Shown here one piece after another: positions 46,451 to 58,228 of a DNA stretch of 64,000 nt. This DNA comes from Corbicula japonica (taxonomy: Eukaryota > Mollusca > Bivalvia > Venerida > Cyrenidae): contig JAZAYU010000220.1 of NCBI GenBank assembly GCA_038501625.1, positions 496,001-560,000 on the forward strand. The letters are read 5' to 3'. The notes beneath the pieces are model-generated. The model searched no databases and was not told the origin of the DNA. It saw only the letters and a program-made list of their open reading frames with translations. Both the position numbers and the translations under genes were made by a program. Every line of letters begins with the position of its first letter. The stretch's first letter is position 1.

Positions 46451-47282
46451 TTTGAACAATTGTGTGGCCCTTTTGTCTGTACCCATGTACAAAAAAGGGG
46501 AACACTTCTGTCAAATGTGACCTTGACCAGAAGATGTTGCTTTTCATAATGACAATATTGTAATTATTAAACTTTGTAAGTTTAATAAAAACATATTAAA
46601 GACCCAGCCCTAAACTTAAGTAAGAATATACTATTGAAAAATCATATTTGTCTATATAGACTCCAATATATAAACTCTCTAACAGAACACAAAAGGTCCG
46701 ATGGAATTCTTTCTTATAGACGGGATTTTCAATGATATTGTTAAATTATAGTTAACGAACTTTTAAGAAGCCAAATATAATGGAGCTATATTTAGCACCG
46801 ACGAAGAGACCACTACATGCGCAATCTCGATTTCTGTGACCTTTTGGAAATCCTACTTTCGCTTTTAGTCGCGTGGACCAAATTTATTTTAGTAAATTAA
46901 AATTTTTTTAGCCCCTACTAATGCTGCAAGTTTGTGCCTATAGTTCCAAATACATGTAATATTTCATACAAGAACAGGTTAAATTGAAATTTGCCGCTTT
47001 AAGAAATGGCAAAGTTAAAGCCAATGTTAATTTTTTCTCGAGAGACCTTTCTACATTTTTTTTCTTCTTCTTCGAAAGGGCAACACAAAATGAAATAATG
47101 TTCTTTTGAATAAAGCAGAGCAGTCTATAAACACCATTAATTACAATAAGCCAGGGATAACAGATGAGCTCACAATCATTATTATCATATTAATTAAGAT
47201 TTTCTCAGCTTCCAGAATGTTTACCGTACTGTTTCTATTAAGTGCCCCTAGGGAATCACACAATTAAAAACATAGTGCTTAT

Positions 47283-47764
47283 TAACCATTTACTCCATTT
47301 ATATTCTGAGTTTTCTCACCATGAAGCCTGTGTAGATTCAGATTGGCTGGCACATCCGTGCTATCAGATCTGGATCCACATTGGTCGCTTCTTGGTCAGA
47401 AATAACCTTATGATTCTTAACCCTTTCCTGTACAGACACACCTTTATTGCTAGGGCGAACAGTTAAGATCCAGATCAGCCGGCACATCCGTGCCATCTGA
47501 TCAGGATCAAAACTGTTCGCTTTTTGATTCATTAGGATATTTATGACCAAAATGCGACCAGTGCAGATCCTGATCAGACGGCACGGATGTGCCGGCTGAT
47601 CTGGATCTACACTGGTCGCACACGCGTAAAAATGCGTATATATCCAGGAAAGGGTTAAAGCAAACAGTGTGGATAGTGATTAGACAGCATAGAATGTGCC
47701 AGGTGATCTGGATGCATACTGATCGCCCATGGATAACAGACATATCCATGGAGTAAAGGGTCCA
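47283..47764. repeat. TTAA-MITE split by another TTAA-MITE
   Basis: The left part (47283-47416) ends at cttatgattc and the right part resumes at 47659 with agcaaacagtgtgg, ending gtaaagggtcc. Together they match an intact member (gaatctaaaagcaaacag). Confidence 0.8.
47417..47658. mobile_element. TTAA-MITE, complete nested copy
   Basis: TTAACCCTTTCCTGTACAG on the left, ATCCAGGAAAGGGTTAA on the right, inserted in an older copy of the same family with TTAA on both sides. This is the cleanest evidence that the target duplication is TTAA, hence piggyBac-type. Second hairpin gcgaccagtgcagatcc / ggatctacactggtcgc is fully intact. Confidence 0.9.
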
Positions 47765-47850
47765 TGAGATGACAGTAACATTCAATCAGTATTTTAGCAA
47801 ATTTTTATTGTAAATATGAACAAAATGAACTGTTTGTAAAGACATAACCA

Positions 47851-48110
47851 ACTAGAATGTGTCCTCGGACACTGATGCCCCCACTGCTGCAACAAAATTT
47901 GTAGTAACAAAGGGCCATAACTCTGGTAAAAATGGTGGCAGGAAAAAATCCTTTATTTACTATCATCTACTCATCCTGGTTGATCATCTGTGCAAGTTTG
48001 AAAGAAATCCGCCTGGTAGTTTAGGAGGAGTTAATGCCACAAGATTTGGGGGACGTACAGATGGATGGACAAGTGCAACTCTATATACCTCCAACTTTAT
48101 GGGGGCATAA
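47851..48110 (+). repeat. Dispersed repeat D, copy 1
   Basis: It runs from actagaatgtgtcctcggac to ctttatgggggcataaaa. An inverted copy lies at 62309-62569. It carries a long open frame (CSSDTDAPTAAT ... ATRFGGRTDGWTSAT) also largely open in the other copy. Probably a short non-autonomous element; class unknown. Confidence 0.7.
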
Positions 48111-48371
48111 AATGATTTGTTACTGATGCCTGTCCTTTTGTGGGGTAACATTCCAGAAACACTTTTCAATATTTCCATATTTCGTAAGTTACATTGTTCA
48201 TTTTGAGTGGGGGGGAGACCGTAACAGAATCAATATGGTACATACTATCCGGAAACCTAACTGCCAGCTCATGATTGACACCAGCAATTTCGCATTCCTT
48301 GGTTATGATACATAAATACTACAGGTGAAAAGACTTCACTTCCCATGATCAGCCTAATAATAATTATACAA

Positions 48372-48604
48372 CATTTCAATATATACGCTTTTTTACGCAT
48401 TTTTGACCAGTGTAGATCCAGATCAGCCATCACATCCGTGCCGTCTGATCAGGATCTGCACTGGTCACATTTTGGTCAGAAATAACCTAATGAATAAAAG
48501 GCGAACAGTTTAGATCCTGATCAGACGGCACGGATGTGCCGGCTGATATGGATCTTAACTTTTCGCCCATGCAATAAAGGTGTATCTATGATGAAAAGAC
48601 TTAA
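48372..48604. repeat. TTAA-MITE flanked by 60-bp direct repeats
   Basis: Left atatacgcttttttacgc, right ctatgatgaaaagacttaa. The flanks 48327-48390 and 48590-48655 are direct repeats of each other (aataataattatacaacatt). Confidence 0.7.
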
Positions 48605-49004
48605 CTTCCCACGGTCTTCCTAATAATAATTATACAACATTTCAATATTTACCAAGAATCTTCTCTCAAAATTGAGACAGTTACCTACATAGACTAAACA
48701 CAGTTTGACAGATGGATCTGATTTGTCCATTAAAAGTTTCGATTCCCAGCAATTGCACATGTAATTTAGAATGTCTCCCAATATCTCAAAGTGATAGCAG
48801 CCATGACCTTGACCTCAAAGGAAGCTACTACATTGTATGTTGCTACCTGTACTGTCAAATTAGAATGATCGTGTTTATCATGGTATTAGAAATAATTGGA
48901 TTGTTTTAAGTGTGCAAAGCCTAACGGGCTCTATGCTGATTTCAAACAATTATCCAAATGTTTTTCATAACCTAATGAACTCAATAACATATTGATTCAG
49001 TTCT

Positions 49005-49470
49005 TAAGCCATCCAATCAGGATCAACATTGTTCAGATTTTGGTCAGAAATAACCTCACTGACATGTAACATCTGCCCTGTACCAAATAGTGGGTACCCT
49101 GTGGCAGTCCGCAAGATGGCGACCAGTTAAGCAATGAAAAGGTATGTGTTATTTTGTTTCCAATTTGTAAACATATTGTAAGGTATAGACTTGTATACTT
49201 GGATCATATAATGAAAAGGATTGTTGATTGATTAAATGATGGCTTGCTTTATTGCCGGTGTGTCTGTTTATACCATTTGGAAACAAAATAACACATACCT
49301 TTTCGTTGCTTAACTGGTCGCCATCTTGCGGACTGCCACAGGGTATCCACTATTTGGTACAGGGCAGCTGTTACATGACAGTGAACCTGATGAATCTAAA
49401 AGCTAGCACTGATCAGGATCAACAGTTTATTTTTACCATCAAGGCATATAATTATATGGAGGATTAGTTT
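49005..49470. repeat. TTAA-MITE split by a foldback element
   Basis: ccatccaatcaggatcaacatt to aaataacct, then the foldback (49057-49383), then aacctgatgaatctaaaagc and the second half. Confidence 0.7.
49057..49383. mobile_element. Foldback DNA element with 5-bp target duplication
   Basis: It starts CACTGACATGTAACA and ends TGTTACATGACAGTG. Inverted arms of about 105 nt (49057-49164 and about 49280-49383) surround a loop of about 115 nt. It is flanked by AACCT on both sides (49052-49056, 49384-49388), which reads as a 5-bp target duplication. Non-coding; the superfamily is not determined. Confidence 0.85.
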
Positions 49471-49852
49471 AGTTTTTATGGCAGAGTGACTAATGGATGG
49501 AAAAAGTGATCACTATGTATCACACCTTTTCTTCAAAGGGGCCAACACAAACATGGAACCTCTACAGAATTAAAATCTATGCACAGATCTGAACCATATC
49601 TTTTGCAAGGCATGTGTATCAAATACCATATCAAACAAATACCAGGCCATGATAAAATCATACACACCATTGCAACAGCTATAAAAACAATATAACATAG
49701 AAGAAATTCTGAGTTGAGATAATGAATTGAACCTGGCACCACACTGGGACATTTTTATCTTACCTGATGATACTGGGATTCTTGCATATCTGGCTAAAGG
49801 GCCTGGTGCAGTTTTGGTCAACTTTGGCCTGTTTTGTTGATGGATAATTGAA

Positions 49853-50040
49853 AACGCTTTACTCCATAGGTACATCTTAATTGCATGGGCAAACAGTGTC
49901 TGATCAGGATCTACACGGTTTGCTTTTGATTAATTAGATTATTTCTGACCAAAATGCAACCAGTGCTGTGCCTGCTGGTCTGGATCTACACTGGTCCCAT
50001 ATGCGTACAAACATGTATAATTATATGGAGGAAAGGGTTA
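49853..50040. repeat. TTAA-MITE, internally deleted
   Basis: gctttactccataggtac on the left, TATGGAGGAAAGGGTTA on the right, both half-hairpins shortened. Confidence 0.7.
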
Positions 50041-50814
50041 CATATATAATTATTGTGCATTGAACGTAACATGACTTGTTTTATTAAGTTAGATGTCTAA
50101 ATGATAAAACTTGACAAAAATGGACATCCTGCTCCTTTACACGAGGATGTCAAATCATGCAAACTACCGGTAGTACAATCAACAGAAATATGGGGCATAT
50201 AAGGGGAAAATTACAATTTCCTCCCTCGCATAGACTTGCTAGAGGGGCAGATTGAACCAACTACTTTTTGTTTCTTGCTTCACGTCTGTGATTTATTTCT
50301 ATATTCTCTTTGTTTCTATAACTTGTATTCTCTATGATATTTATGTTATAAACTGTTATATACTCTTCAGAAATGAAGGAAATAAAGATGATAATAAAAA
50401 TGACCATTCAGCAAAATTTTCAAAATTGTTCTCAGCAAAGATAGCTTTATTATTTGTCAATTATTTCTATGGCCAAAATGGCGCAAAAACGTACCCACCC
50501 CTTTCTTGTTTACAACTTATCATATTTAACCATCTTTTTATTACTCATACACAATCTGGCAGACTGTGAATGAAAAAAAAACATAAACATTACAAAACAT
50601 CTATCATAATGTCAATAGCATCCATTGACAGAAGGGTATGAACCAGGCATGGATGGTATTAAAAACAGAGAAGCAAGTTTTGATAATTTGAATAATTGGT
50701 TGAACCCTGACCATTAAGGCCAGCATTTTTTAAGTGGGGACTAAATAATTGTATTTCTCAAGTAATAAATTGTTGCAATCATTTTTAAATTTCAAATGGT
50801 AATTTTCAATTTTC

Positions 50815-51117
50815 TAACTTTCTGTAAGTGACCAATGAAGATCCAGATCTGCCGGCACAATTCCCTGTCATCTGATCTGAATCTTCTTGGCCAGAAATAA
50901 CCTAATGAATCTAAAAGCAGTGTTGGCACGGATGTGCTGGCTGATCAGGATCTACACTGGTCTGATCTTGGCCAGAACAGACCTAATCGATATCAAATCA
51001 AACAGTGTAGAACCTGATCAGACAGCATGGATGTTCCAGCTGGTAGGTATCTATATGGTTCGCATAATGCCTTTATATAAAACCCACATTATAATATATG
51101 AAGTAAAGGAATAACAT
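50815..51117. repeat. TTAA-MITE, degenerate or fused copies
   Basis: gaagatccagatctgcc, gatcaggatctacactgg and gtagaacctgatcagac blocks in one run, ending aagtaaaggaataa. Confidence 0.55.
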
Positions 51118-51234
51118 TGAAATGCAACATATTTGTGGGCTTAAAAGGTCTTGGGAAGTCACTTGCTACAGTGTCCTTCTGCATTATTCACAGCCTAATA
51201 TCAGAACATCAATGGTCTAGAATATCAACATACA

Positions 51235-51393
51235 AGCCATCAGATCTGGATCTTCACCAGTTGCTTCTTGGTCAGAAATAACTTAATTGAATCAAATGTA
51301 GAAATAACATAATGAATCAAATGGGCTGTCTGATCAGGATCTACACTGTTGGCCCATTGGATAACAGCCATCTCTCATGGAGTAAAGGGCTAA
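51235..51393. repeat. TTAA-MITE, right part
   Basis: ccatcagatctggatcttcac to tcatggagtaaagggctaa. Confidence 0.65.
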
Positions 51394-51431
51394 CATCAAA
51401 ATGAAACATGTTTGTGGACTTGAAAGGTCTG

Positions 51432-51591
51432 TACCCAAGATAATAAAACTAAGATTGGAGACCAGTCTCAAATCTCAAGCATCTGATTGGCTGAAATGGT
51501 TGGCTGAAATGGCAACCAGTTGCCATTTCAGCCAATCAGATGCATGAGATTTGAGACTGGTCTCTTGATTTAGTTTTATGATCTTGGGCCC
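51432..51591. repeat. Hairpin element with an internal 14-bp duplication
   Basis: acccaagataataaaact ... ttttatgatcttgggcc. The word ggctgaaatggt is repeated next to the centre, making one arm longer. Confidence 0.8.
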
Positions 51592-51851
51592 TGGGGAAGA
51601 CACTGTTTTCTAACTACTTGCTGCATTATTCACAGACTATTATCAGTACATCAATGTTTCTGGAGGATAACAAGCTAGAATATCAACATAACAAGACTAA
51701 GCTAAACTGACAGAAACTTGGATCCAATTAATCTGAATCAAGAAAATTAGATTCACTATGCCAGTGGTAATCTGCACAAGCTGAAAGGTCTAGCCTGCAT
51801 CCCACAATCCCCCTACTGTGCATCCTAACAGAATCTTGGAAAAGCAAGATT

Positions 51852-52172
51852 CTTAACTCTTTCCTCCATATATACGCATTTTTACGCATGTGCGACCTGT
51901 GTAGATCCAGATGAATGAATGAATGAATAGACTTTATTTATAGAGGGTGACCCAATTAGCCAGAGACTAATCTCCCTTGGGGCCCTCTCTCCCTTGGGGC
52001 CCTCCGCCGTCTGATCAGGATCTGCACTGGTCACATTTTGGTCCAAAATAACCTAATGAATAAAAAGGCGAACAGTATAGATCCTGATCAGATGGCACAG
52101 ATGTGCAGGCTGATCTGGATCTAAACTGGTCGCCCATGCAATAAAGGTGTGTCTATGGAGGAAAGGAAGGGT
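51852..52172. repeat. TTAA-MITE split by a (GAAT)n-tailed insertion
   Basis: TTAACTCTTTCCTCCATATA to gtagatccag, then an insertion (51912-52005), then gccgtctgatcaggatctgc and the second half, ending tatggaggaaaggaagggtt. Confidence 0.8.
51912..52005 (-). mobile_element. Retroelement 3' end with (ATTC)n tail
   Basis: (tgaa)n at the left, then tagactttatttatagaggg and a duplicated ctcccttggggccct. A simple tetranucleotide at one end suggests the tail of a minus-oriented SINE or LINE. Confidence 0.55.
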
Positions 52173-53039
52173 TCAGGGAGGAAAGGGGTGGTGGAGAGGT
52201 GCTTGAGGAAGGAATAGTTTGTACCCTGCATCCTAAAAGAATTCTGGCAAAGCATAATTCTGGAGGAGCTTGAGGAGGGTTTGGTGAAAGGATATTTTGA
52301 CATTTTGGTATGGCATGTACAACAAGAAATAATGTATAGCAGGATTTAAAGCTTGGGGAAGGGACAGTTTGAAAATTGGGTATGCCAACAAAAAATAAAA
52401 TTTTTAAAAATATTTACAACAAGGAAAACTCATAGGTTAACTTTCTGGATATCTAAAATTAGATGATGGTTAAAAGAGTAAAAAGTATGATTCTACATTT
52501 AATGTTGATTTATATATTTGTTATTTCATTCAAGAAAAAAACAACACAACAAATCCTCCCCCCAAAATATTAAAGATTGCGTTATTAGATTTGTTAAGTG
52601 TACATGTATACAATGAGTTAATTGAAATGTGAATTTCTTAAGTACACTAGGTAATCTACAAAAACAATTTTAATTACAAATGCCAGGTGCTGTTTTGTAA
52701 ACTTGCCGAGTAAAATCTTTTTAATTTCAATTTTGTTGTTTATTCAAAAGATCTCTCTTTACGTGCATTCAGAATTTCATACTCATTCTCCTGGCACAAA
52801 ACGAGAAGAACTCATCAGCAATTTACCTGCCAATGGAGTAGTTAACTGGTTGTAAGGGGTGCACCCTACCAATCTATCAAGTCTTTATCTTGGGCAATTA
52901 CTTTTATCTCTATTCATCTGTTTAAATAGTGATCAAAGTGTGGCTCAATGACAATTATCCCATCCAAAACTGTAATTTATCACATGGACTTTATTTACAA
53001 AACATCAAACACATGATTAGATTTACCTTTCACTTTCCT

Positions 53040-53712
53040 CTTCAAATAGGAGCAATATTTTGTGAAAGGAATTACCCTATGGTGTAAAAATTACCCTAGT
53101 AGGAGCAGTATATGGTGTACGAAATTACCCTACTAGGAGCAGTATCTGATGTTAGAGATTACCCAACTAGGAGCAGTATCTGGTGTTAGAAATTACCCTA
53201 CTAGGAGCAGTATCTGATGTTAGAGATTACCCTACTAGGAGCAGTATCTGATGTTAGAGATTACCCAACTAGGAGCAGTATCTGATGTTAGAAATTACCC
53301 TACTAGAAGCAGTATCTGGTGTTTGAAATTATCCTACTAGAAGCAGTATTTGGTGTTAGAAATTACCCTACTAGGAGCAGTATCTCGTGTTAGACATATC
53401 ACTACTTGTAGCAGTATCTGGTGTAAGACATAACCCTACTAGGAGCAGTATCCGGTGTTAGAAATTTTCCCTACTTGTAGCAGTATCTGGTGTTAGAAAT
53501 TTCCCTACTAGGAGCAGTATATGGTGTTAGAAATTTCCCTACCAGGAGCAGTATCTGGTGTTAGAAATTTCCCTACTAGGAGCAGTATATGGTGTTAGAA
53601 ATTTCCCTACCAGGAGCAGTAATCTGGTGTTAGAAATTTCCCTACTAGGAGCAGTATCTGGTGTTAGAAATTTCCCTACTAGGAGCAGTATCTGGTGTTT
53701 GAAATTACCTAA
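53040..53712. repeat. Minisatellite, 34-bp unit
   Basis: About 19 copies of ctactaggagcagtatctgg plus tgttagaaatt(t/a)cc. The period of 34 is exact in the right half (53525, 53559 and so on); left copies are more variable. Confidence 0.9.
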
Positions 53713-54487
53713 AAAGAACCGTAATGTATATTGCTTTTTTCATGTCAGTTTTAGTGTATCAAATAAATGCACAAAATTAAACAATTTTAACAACAAAAAA
53801 TTTGAACGGCTAGTTTACAAGAATATTGCAAATATTTGTTTAACATCCCATTATCTGAGCAGTTCTTGTCCATTATTGACAAACCTTGGGCTAGTATCAC
53901 ATGGCTATTGGCTATTTGTTTTCTTAATGGTTTGGATAATAGCAAATTTCAGAGCATAATCATCTTCTTTGATAATGTAATTATTGTCATTTCCAGCTAT
54001 AACAAATAAATAATCATTAGTCATCAGTATTTCACAAGTCTCCTTTCGATTCACTTTACAGATAAAATCAAACAAAACTGATTAAACTTTATAGATACAT
54101 GTTATCATCTAAAATAAAACAAAGTTGATTTTGCAGGTGATTTTAGCATCACAATAGCTGACTTCTGAACTACTGTTGACAATCAGTTCTGACGCACAGT
54201 AATACAGTAATCAATTTCAGTAATTAATTACTGACTGATTTTTTTAATATTTGTGACAAATGTGGCGGCAACAGAGGGCAGGACGTTCTGGCTGAGCAGA
54301 GGGGGAAGTTCTGGACATTTGGGAGACTATTTCTCCCAAGTCTCCCTCTAAGCCATTCCCTGTCAAATTCAGGTGTAACATGTTTTTTGTGCTGACAGGC
54401 CTGAGAAGACAATGTAGGGACATCTTCTCCTTCAGCAGACAGTAGACAACTGTAGGCCAAATGCTGAAGCCACGTTACAGGACCACA

Positions 54488-54726
54488 TTAACCCTTTACT
54501 CCATATATGTGAGTTTTATTGCACGAGCAACCACTGTAGATCCAGATCAACTGGAATGTCTGTGCCATCTGATCTACTATACTGTTCACTAATAGGTCAG
54601 AAACAACCTAATGAATCTAAAAGCAAACAGTGTAGATCCTGATCAGATGGTAAAGACGTGCCAGCTGTACTGGATCTAGATTGTTGGCCCATGTAATAAA
54701 GGGGTATCTATTGAGCAAAGAGTAAT
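54488..54726. repeat. TTAA-MITE copy
   Basis: TTAACCCTTTACTCCATATA on the left; right end ctattgagcaaagagtaat; both half-hairpins present. Confidence 0.75.
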
Positions 54727-55518
54727 TGATTTAAGGAGCATCTGATGTGGGGAAAATTAAAAATTACCCATATATGTATGCAGTCTACGTAAAATATGAA
54801 AAATCATGCAGTCTATACTATAATTTGAAATTCCTCCATAAGCTTTGTTTAAATTTCAGTCATTTTTTCCCAAAATTACACTTAAATTACTTTTGAAGTA
54901 GCAATTTCAGCAGTTATTTTCAAATAATTTAAAGCCAGTTAGGTATTGAACATTCTCAAATGTATTCTTCATTACATAACCTAAAACAACTGCATACCAT
55001 TTCAAAATGTAACGATTACCAACGACGAAAGTATTTGTAATAGTACTAAGTGCTCGAAATAATCCAATTAGTAACTTTGAAAATTTATTTCATATCGAGA
55101 TGGATCACTGCCAAATTAGTAAGCAAAGGAGCGATTATCAGATAACCCCGAGCGACCTGAAGACAATACGGGTGAGATAACAAGAGTTAAAGCGTGTGCC
55201 GATTGTGTTTCGGGCGGGCTATGACCCCCTGCTATATAGAGACTTTTTATGACAAATTCTATTCAACATGTTTTGTGAGGCGAAACATTCTTTATTATTC
55301 AAAAGGATACTGTATTCATTTCACTTTATAAAATTACGTTATGAAACTTGTCACAGCTGTAGATTTCTTATCTAATGTTGACAGTGTATACTCCTTTAAA
55401 AATTAATTCAATTTTTTTAAATGTTGCTATAGAAACACAGAATTTATTCACATTATAGTTTTATATTATCAAAGCTGTAACATTTTTATTACTATTAAAT
55501 CAAGTACATATATACCAT

Positions 55519-55756
55519 TTAACCCTTTCCTCCATAGAAACACCTGTATTGCAAGGGCAAACAGTTTAGATCCAGATCAGCCGGCACATCAAGGATCTGC
55601 ACTGTTCACTTTTTGATTCTTCAGGTTATTTCTGACCAAAATGCGACCAGTGCAGATCCAGATCTGACTACACTGATGTGCCGGCTGATCTGGATCTACA
55701 CTTGTCACACACGCGTAAAAATGCGTATATATGGAGGAATTTCAGGAAAGGGTTAA
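55519..55756. repeat. TTAA-MITE copy
   Basis: TTAACCCTTTCCTCCATAG on the left. The right end is unusual: tatatggagg, then aatttc, then aggaaagggTTAA, a small insertion in the terminal repeat. Confidence 0.8.
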
Positions 55757-56404
55757 CAGTTCTAATTGCCTTCTTTATTTATACACAGTTACAACTGTTT
55801 TGCACTCAGCCCACATTGTCTATGCTTTAATCATAAATATTTTTTTTTACTTTGTTCAAAATATTTTTTCTGGGGAAGACTTATTGTACATGCTTAGTAA
55901 CAAACTCTTTTGAAACAATGTTCACATGTGGGTGGGAAGGATTACAGTATCTGTTTAAATCTGTTTAACCAAGGCTGTTTATAAATTGATTAATATCTGT
56001 TTTATATTTGATACATGGAGGGTGATCTTTAATTGATATCTTAATTGATTAAATCATGGGCTTAGAGCAAAAAGGTTCCAACTGCTTCTTTATTCGGTAT
56101 CACTTAAAACTTTTTCCCTTTCATTCCCATGAAATTAAAATTTATTAAACTTAATAGGTATTTAATTTATATTCAAGGTGTTTAAATAACCTTTTAAATG
56201 TCCAATAATTTGTCCATGCCTAATCCACTTAGCAAAATTTATTAAATGTGAAATTTACCATTTAACTGAATTATGAAAACAAATTAAGTAGAAAATGTTT
56301 CCTGACTTGAACTTGGTCTAAGACCTCGTTAGTATAATAACTTTATTCCGTGAGAAAATGTCAGAAAAAGTATTATAGAGGTTAAATCCTCTTACATTTC
56401 TCTG

Positions 56405-56644
56405 TTAACCCTTTCCTGTACAGATACACCTTTATTGCTAGGGCGAACAGTTTAGATCAAGATCAGCCGGCACATCCGTGCCGTCTGATCAAGATCTAAA
56501 CTGTTCGCTTTTTGATTCATTAGGTTATTTCTGGCCAAAATGCGACCAGTGCAGATCCAGATCAGCCGACGGATGTGCCGGCTGATCTGGATCTACACTG
56601 GTCACACATGCGTAAAAATGTGTATATATACAGGAAAGGGTTAA
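56405..56644. repeat. TTAA-MITE copy (complete, CCTGTA subtype)
   Basis: TTAACCCTTTCCTGTACAG on the left and TATACAGGAAAGGGTTAA on the right: the unusual CCTGTA end is mirrored. The first hairpin pairs gtttagatc with gatctaaac. It shares the right TTAA with the next copy. Confidence 0.88.
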
Positions 56645-56896
56645 CCCTTTTCTCCAACAGTATATACGCCTTTATGGCATGCGGGAACAGTGTAGATCCA
56701 GATCAGCTGGCACATGTTTGCTGTCAGATAAGGATCTTCACTATTCTACACTGTTCATTTTTTCATTTATTTGTTGTTGTTTTTTCTGACCAAAATGCGC
56801 ACAGTGCAGATTCTGGTTAGATTGCATTGGTGTGTCTTTTGATCATGATCTACACTGGTCGCTCATACGTTAAAATATGTATATATGGAGTGTTAA
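56641..56896. repeat. TTAA-MITE copy
   Basis: TTAACCCTTTTCTCCAAC on the left, ATATGGAGTGTTAA on the right. Directly abuts the previous copy through one TTAA. Confidence 0.75.
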
Positions 56897-57147
56897 GTAT
56901 TAATTAATAAACTGGAAAAAACCCTTCTTTTTGGAAGATTATGGAATCAATGATTATACTTTCCAGAAAGTGTGTCTGGTATCTAACATGTTTGGATTTT
57001 TTTACTGCAAGTGCCAAATTATTCATTACTGCTTAAGTTTGTGATGGAATAAATACAGAGAAGAGAGTAATTTTCATGCACCTACATACTGCATGGTCTC
57101 ATGGGTATTAAACAGATTTCCAAGATTTTGTGTACTGAGCTAAGTTT

Positions 57148-57385
57148 TTAACCCTTTCCTCCTTATATATGCCTTTAACACATGGGTAAAGAGTGTAGAT
57201 TCAGATCAACCAGCTCATCTGCCCCATCTGATCAGGATCTACCATGTTCATTTATTTTATTCATTAGGTTATTTCTGACCAACATGCCACCCATACAGAT
57301 CCTGATCAGATAGAACAGATGTGTTGGCTGATCTGGATCTACACTGTTTGCCCTGCCATAAAGGCTTTATGGAGGAAAGGGTTAA
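57148..57385. repeat. TTAA-MITE copy (complete)
   Basis: TTAACCCTTTCCTCCTTATA on the left, TATGGAGGAAAGGGTTAA on the right. Confidence 0.85.
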
Positions 57386-58109
57386 AAATAACACATAGAT
57401 ATTTAAAATCATTGTTGAAATTGTCTTCAAAAAAGTTGTGACCTATGAAGAAGCAGTTTTATTGTTTTGAGTTTGTTTATTGGGTGTTCTTTTGTTGTTG
57501 TTGTTATTGTTTTCAGAGCAATTATTGTCTGAAATATCAATCTGGCATTCTTAATGCAATAACATTTTCTCACAATTTATGACAGAATTCCCAATTTTTC
57601 TGCAGAGGAAAAAATGTCATGATATTTTGGTGAGGAATAATAATTATTTTATTATATTAATATACAATTATTGCATGTCATTTAAAAGTTGTTATTTTGA
57701 ATTTACATTATAAAAGTAAGTTTTCCCAAATTAATTAAAAAAACAACACACTTTTCCCAGTCCAAAAGCCCACTGGCTTCTTCCCAAATAATGTGAAAAA
57801 AACACAGAGAATGCAGGATTTAGTGAATCAGTAACAACACTTAACAGGTCCCAATGTTCAAGGTATAGAGTAAATAAAAGAAAAATAAAATACTTGATTC
57901 GTCTGTCATATCACAAGCTCAACACACTAATCTCTACCGTAACAATGAAAGTAAATGACAAACTATAACCGTTAAAATGTTTCCTGCAAAAAGTTCTACA
58001 AGAGGGTCAAAGGTCAACAAATTCCTGTCATTTTCTGGCAATTAGTAATTTTGATACTGTATAAGAACTAAACTTGAAATGATAAACTAAATAACTTGAA
58101 GACCCATAC

Positions 58110-58228
58110 CTTAGCAATTCGTATGGGTTCGTTAAATTCTCTTCCACCCTGAAGCCGAAATCCCCAGGGAATTCCTCCTTTTAAAGTCACTGAAAATACC
58201 ATCCTTCCGAAACCACCATAAACTTTAC
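58110..58228 (-). CDS. PDZ scaffold gene, exon 1 (start codon, first half of PDZ)
   Basis: Acceptor TGCTCACAG|GTAAAG at 58228, donor GCTAAG|GTATGG at 58110. Coding starts at the ATG at 58202, in a strong context (GGAAGGATGG: A at -3, G at +4). The 31 codons begin MVFSVTLKGGIPWGFRLQGG and end RIAK, in phase 0. PWGF is the ligand-carboxylate loop of the PDZ-LIM/Zasp/synaptopodin class, normally right at the N-terminus as here. Upstream codons of the open frame (LKSIPYV...) lack an ATG and cross the acceptor. A short upstream ATG at 58219 is out of frame. Confidence 0.93.

Larger units (their letters stand above)
36392..58109 (-). other. Intron 1
   Basis: 21.7 kb between the two PDZ exons, the largest intron. 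It carries most of the MITEs, the 25-bp and 34-bp minisatellites and several nested insertions. Stretches with nothing recognised: 37075-38050, 38480-39050, 39750-40145, 42800-43820, 44740-45790, 46460-47280, 52180-53040, 53720-54480, 54730-55515, 55760-56400 and 57390-58100. Unidentified open frames such as 38523-38747 (minus) and 39481-39687 (plus) have no splice or homology support. Confidence 0.75.

Noticed and set aside
54224..54460. 78-residue minus ORF as an exon
   Set aside because: No acceptor/donor pair with matching phase and no recognised similarity.
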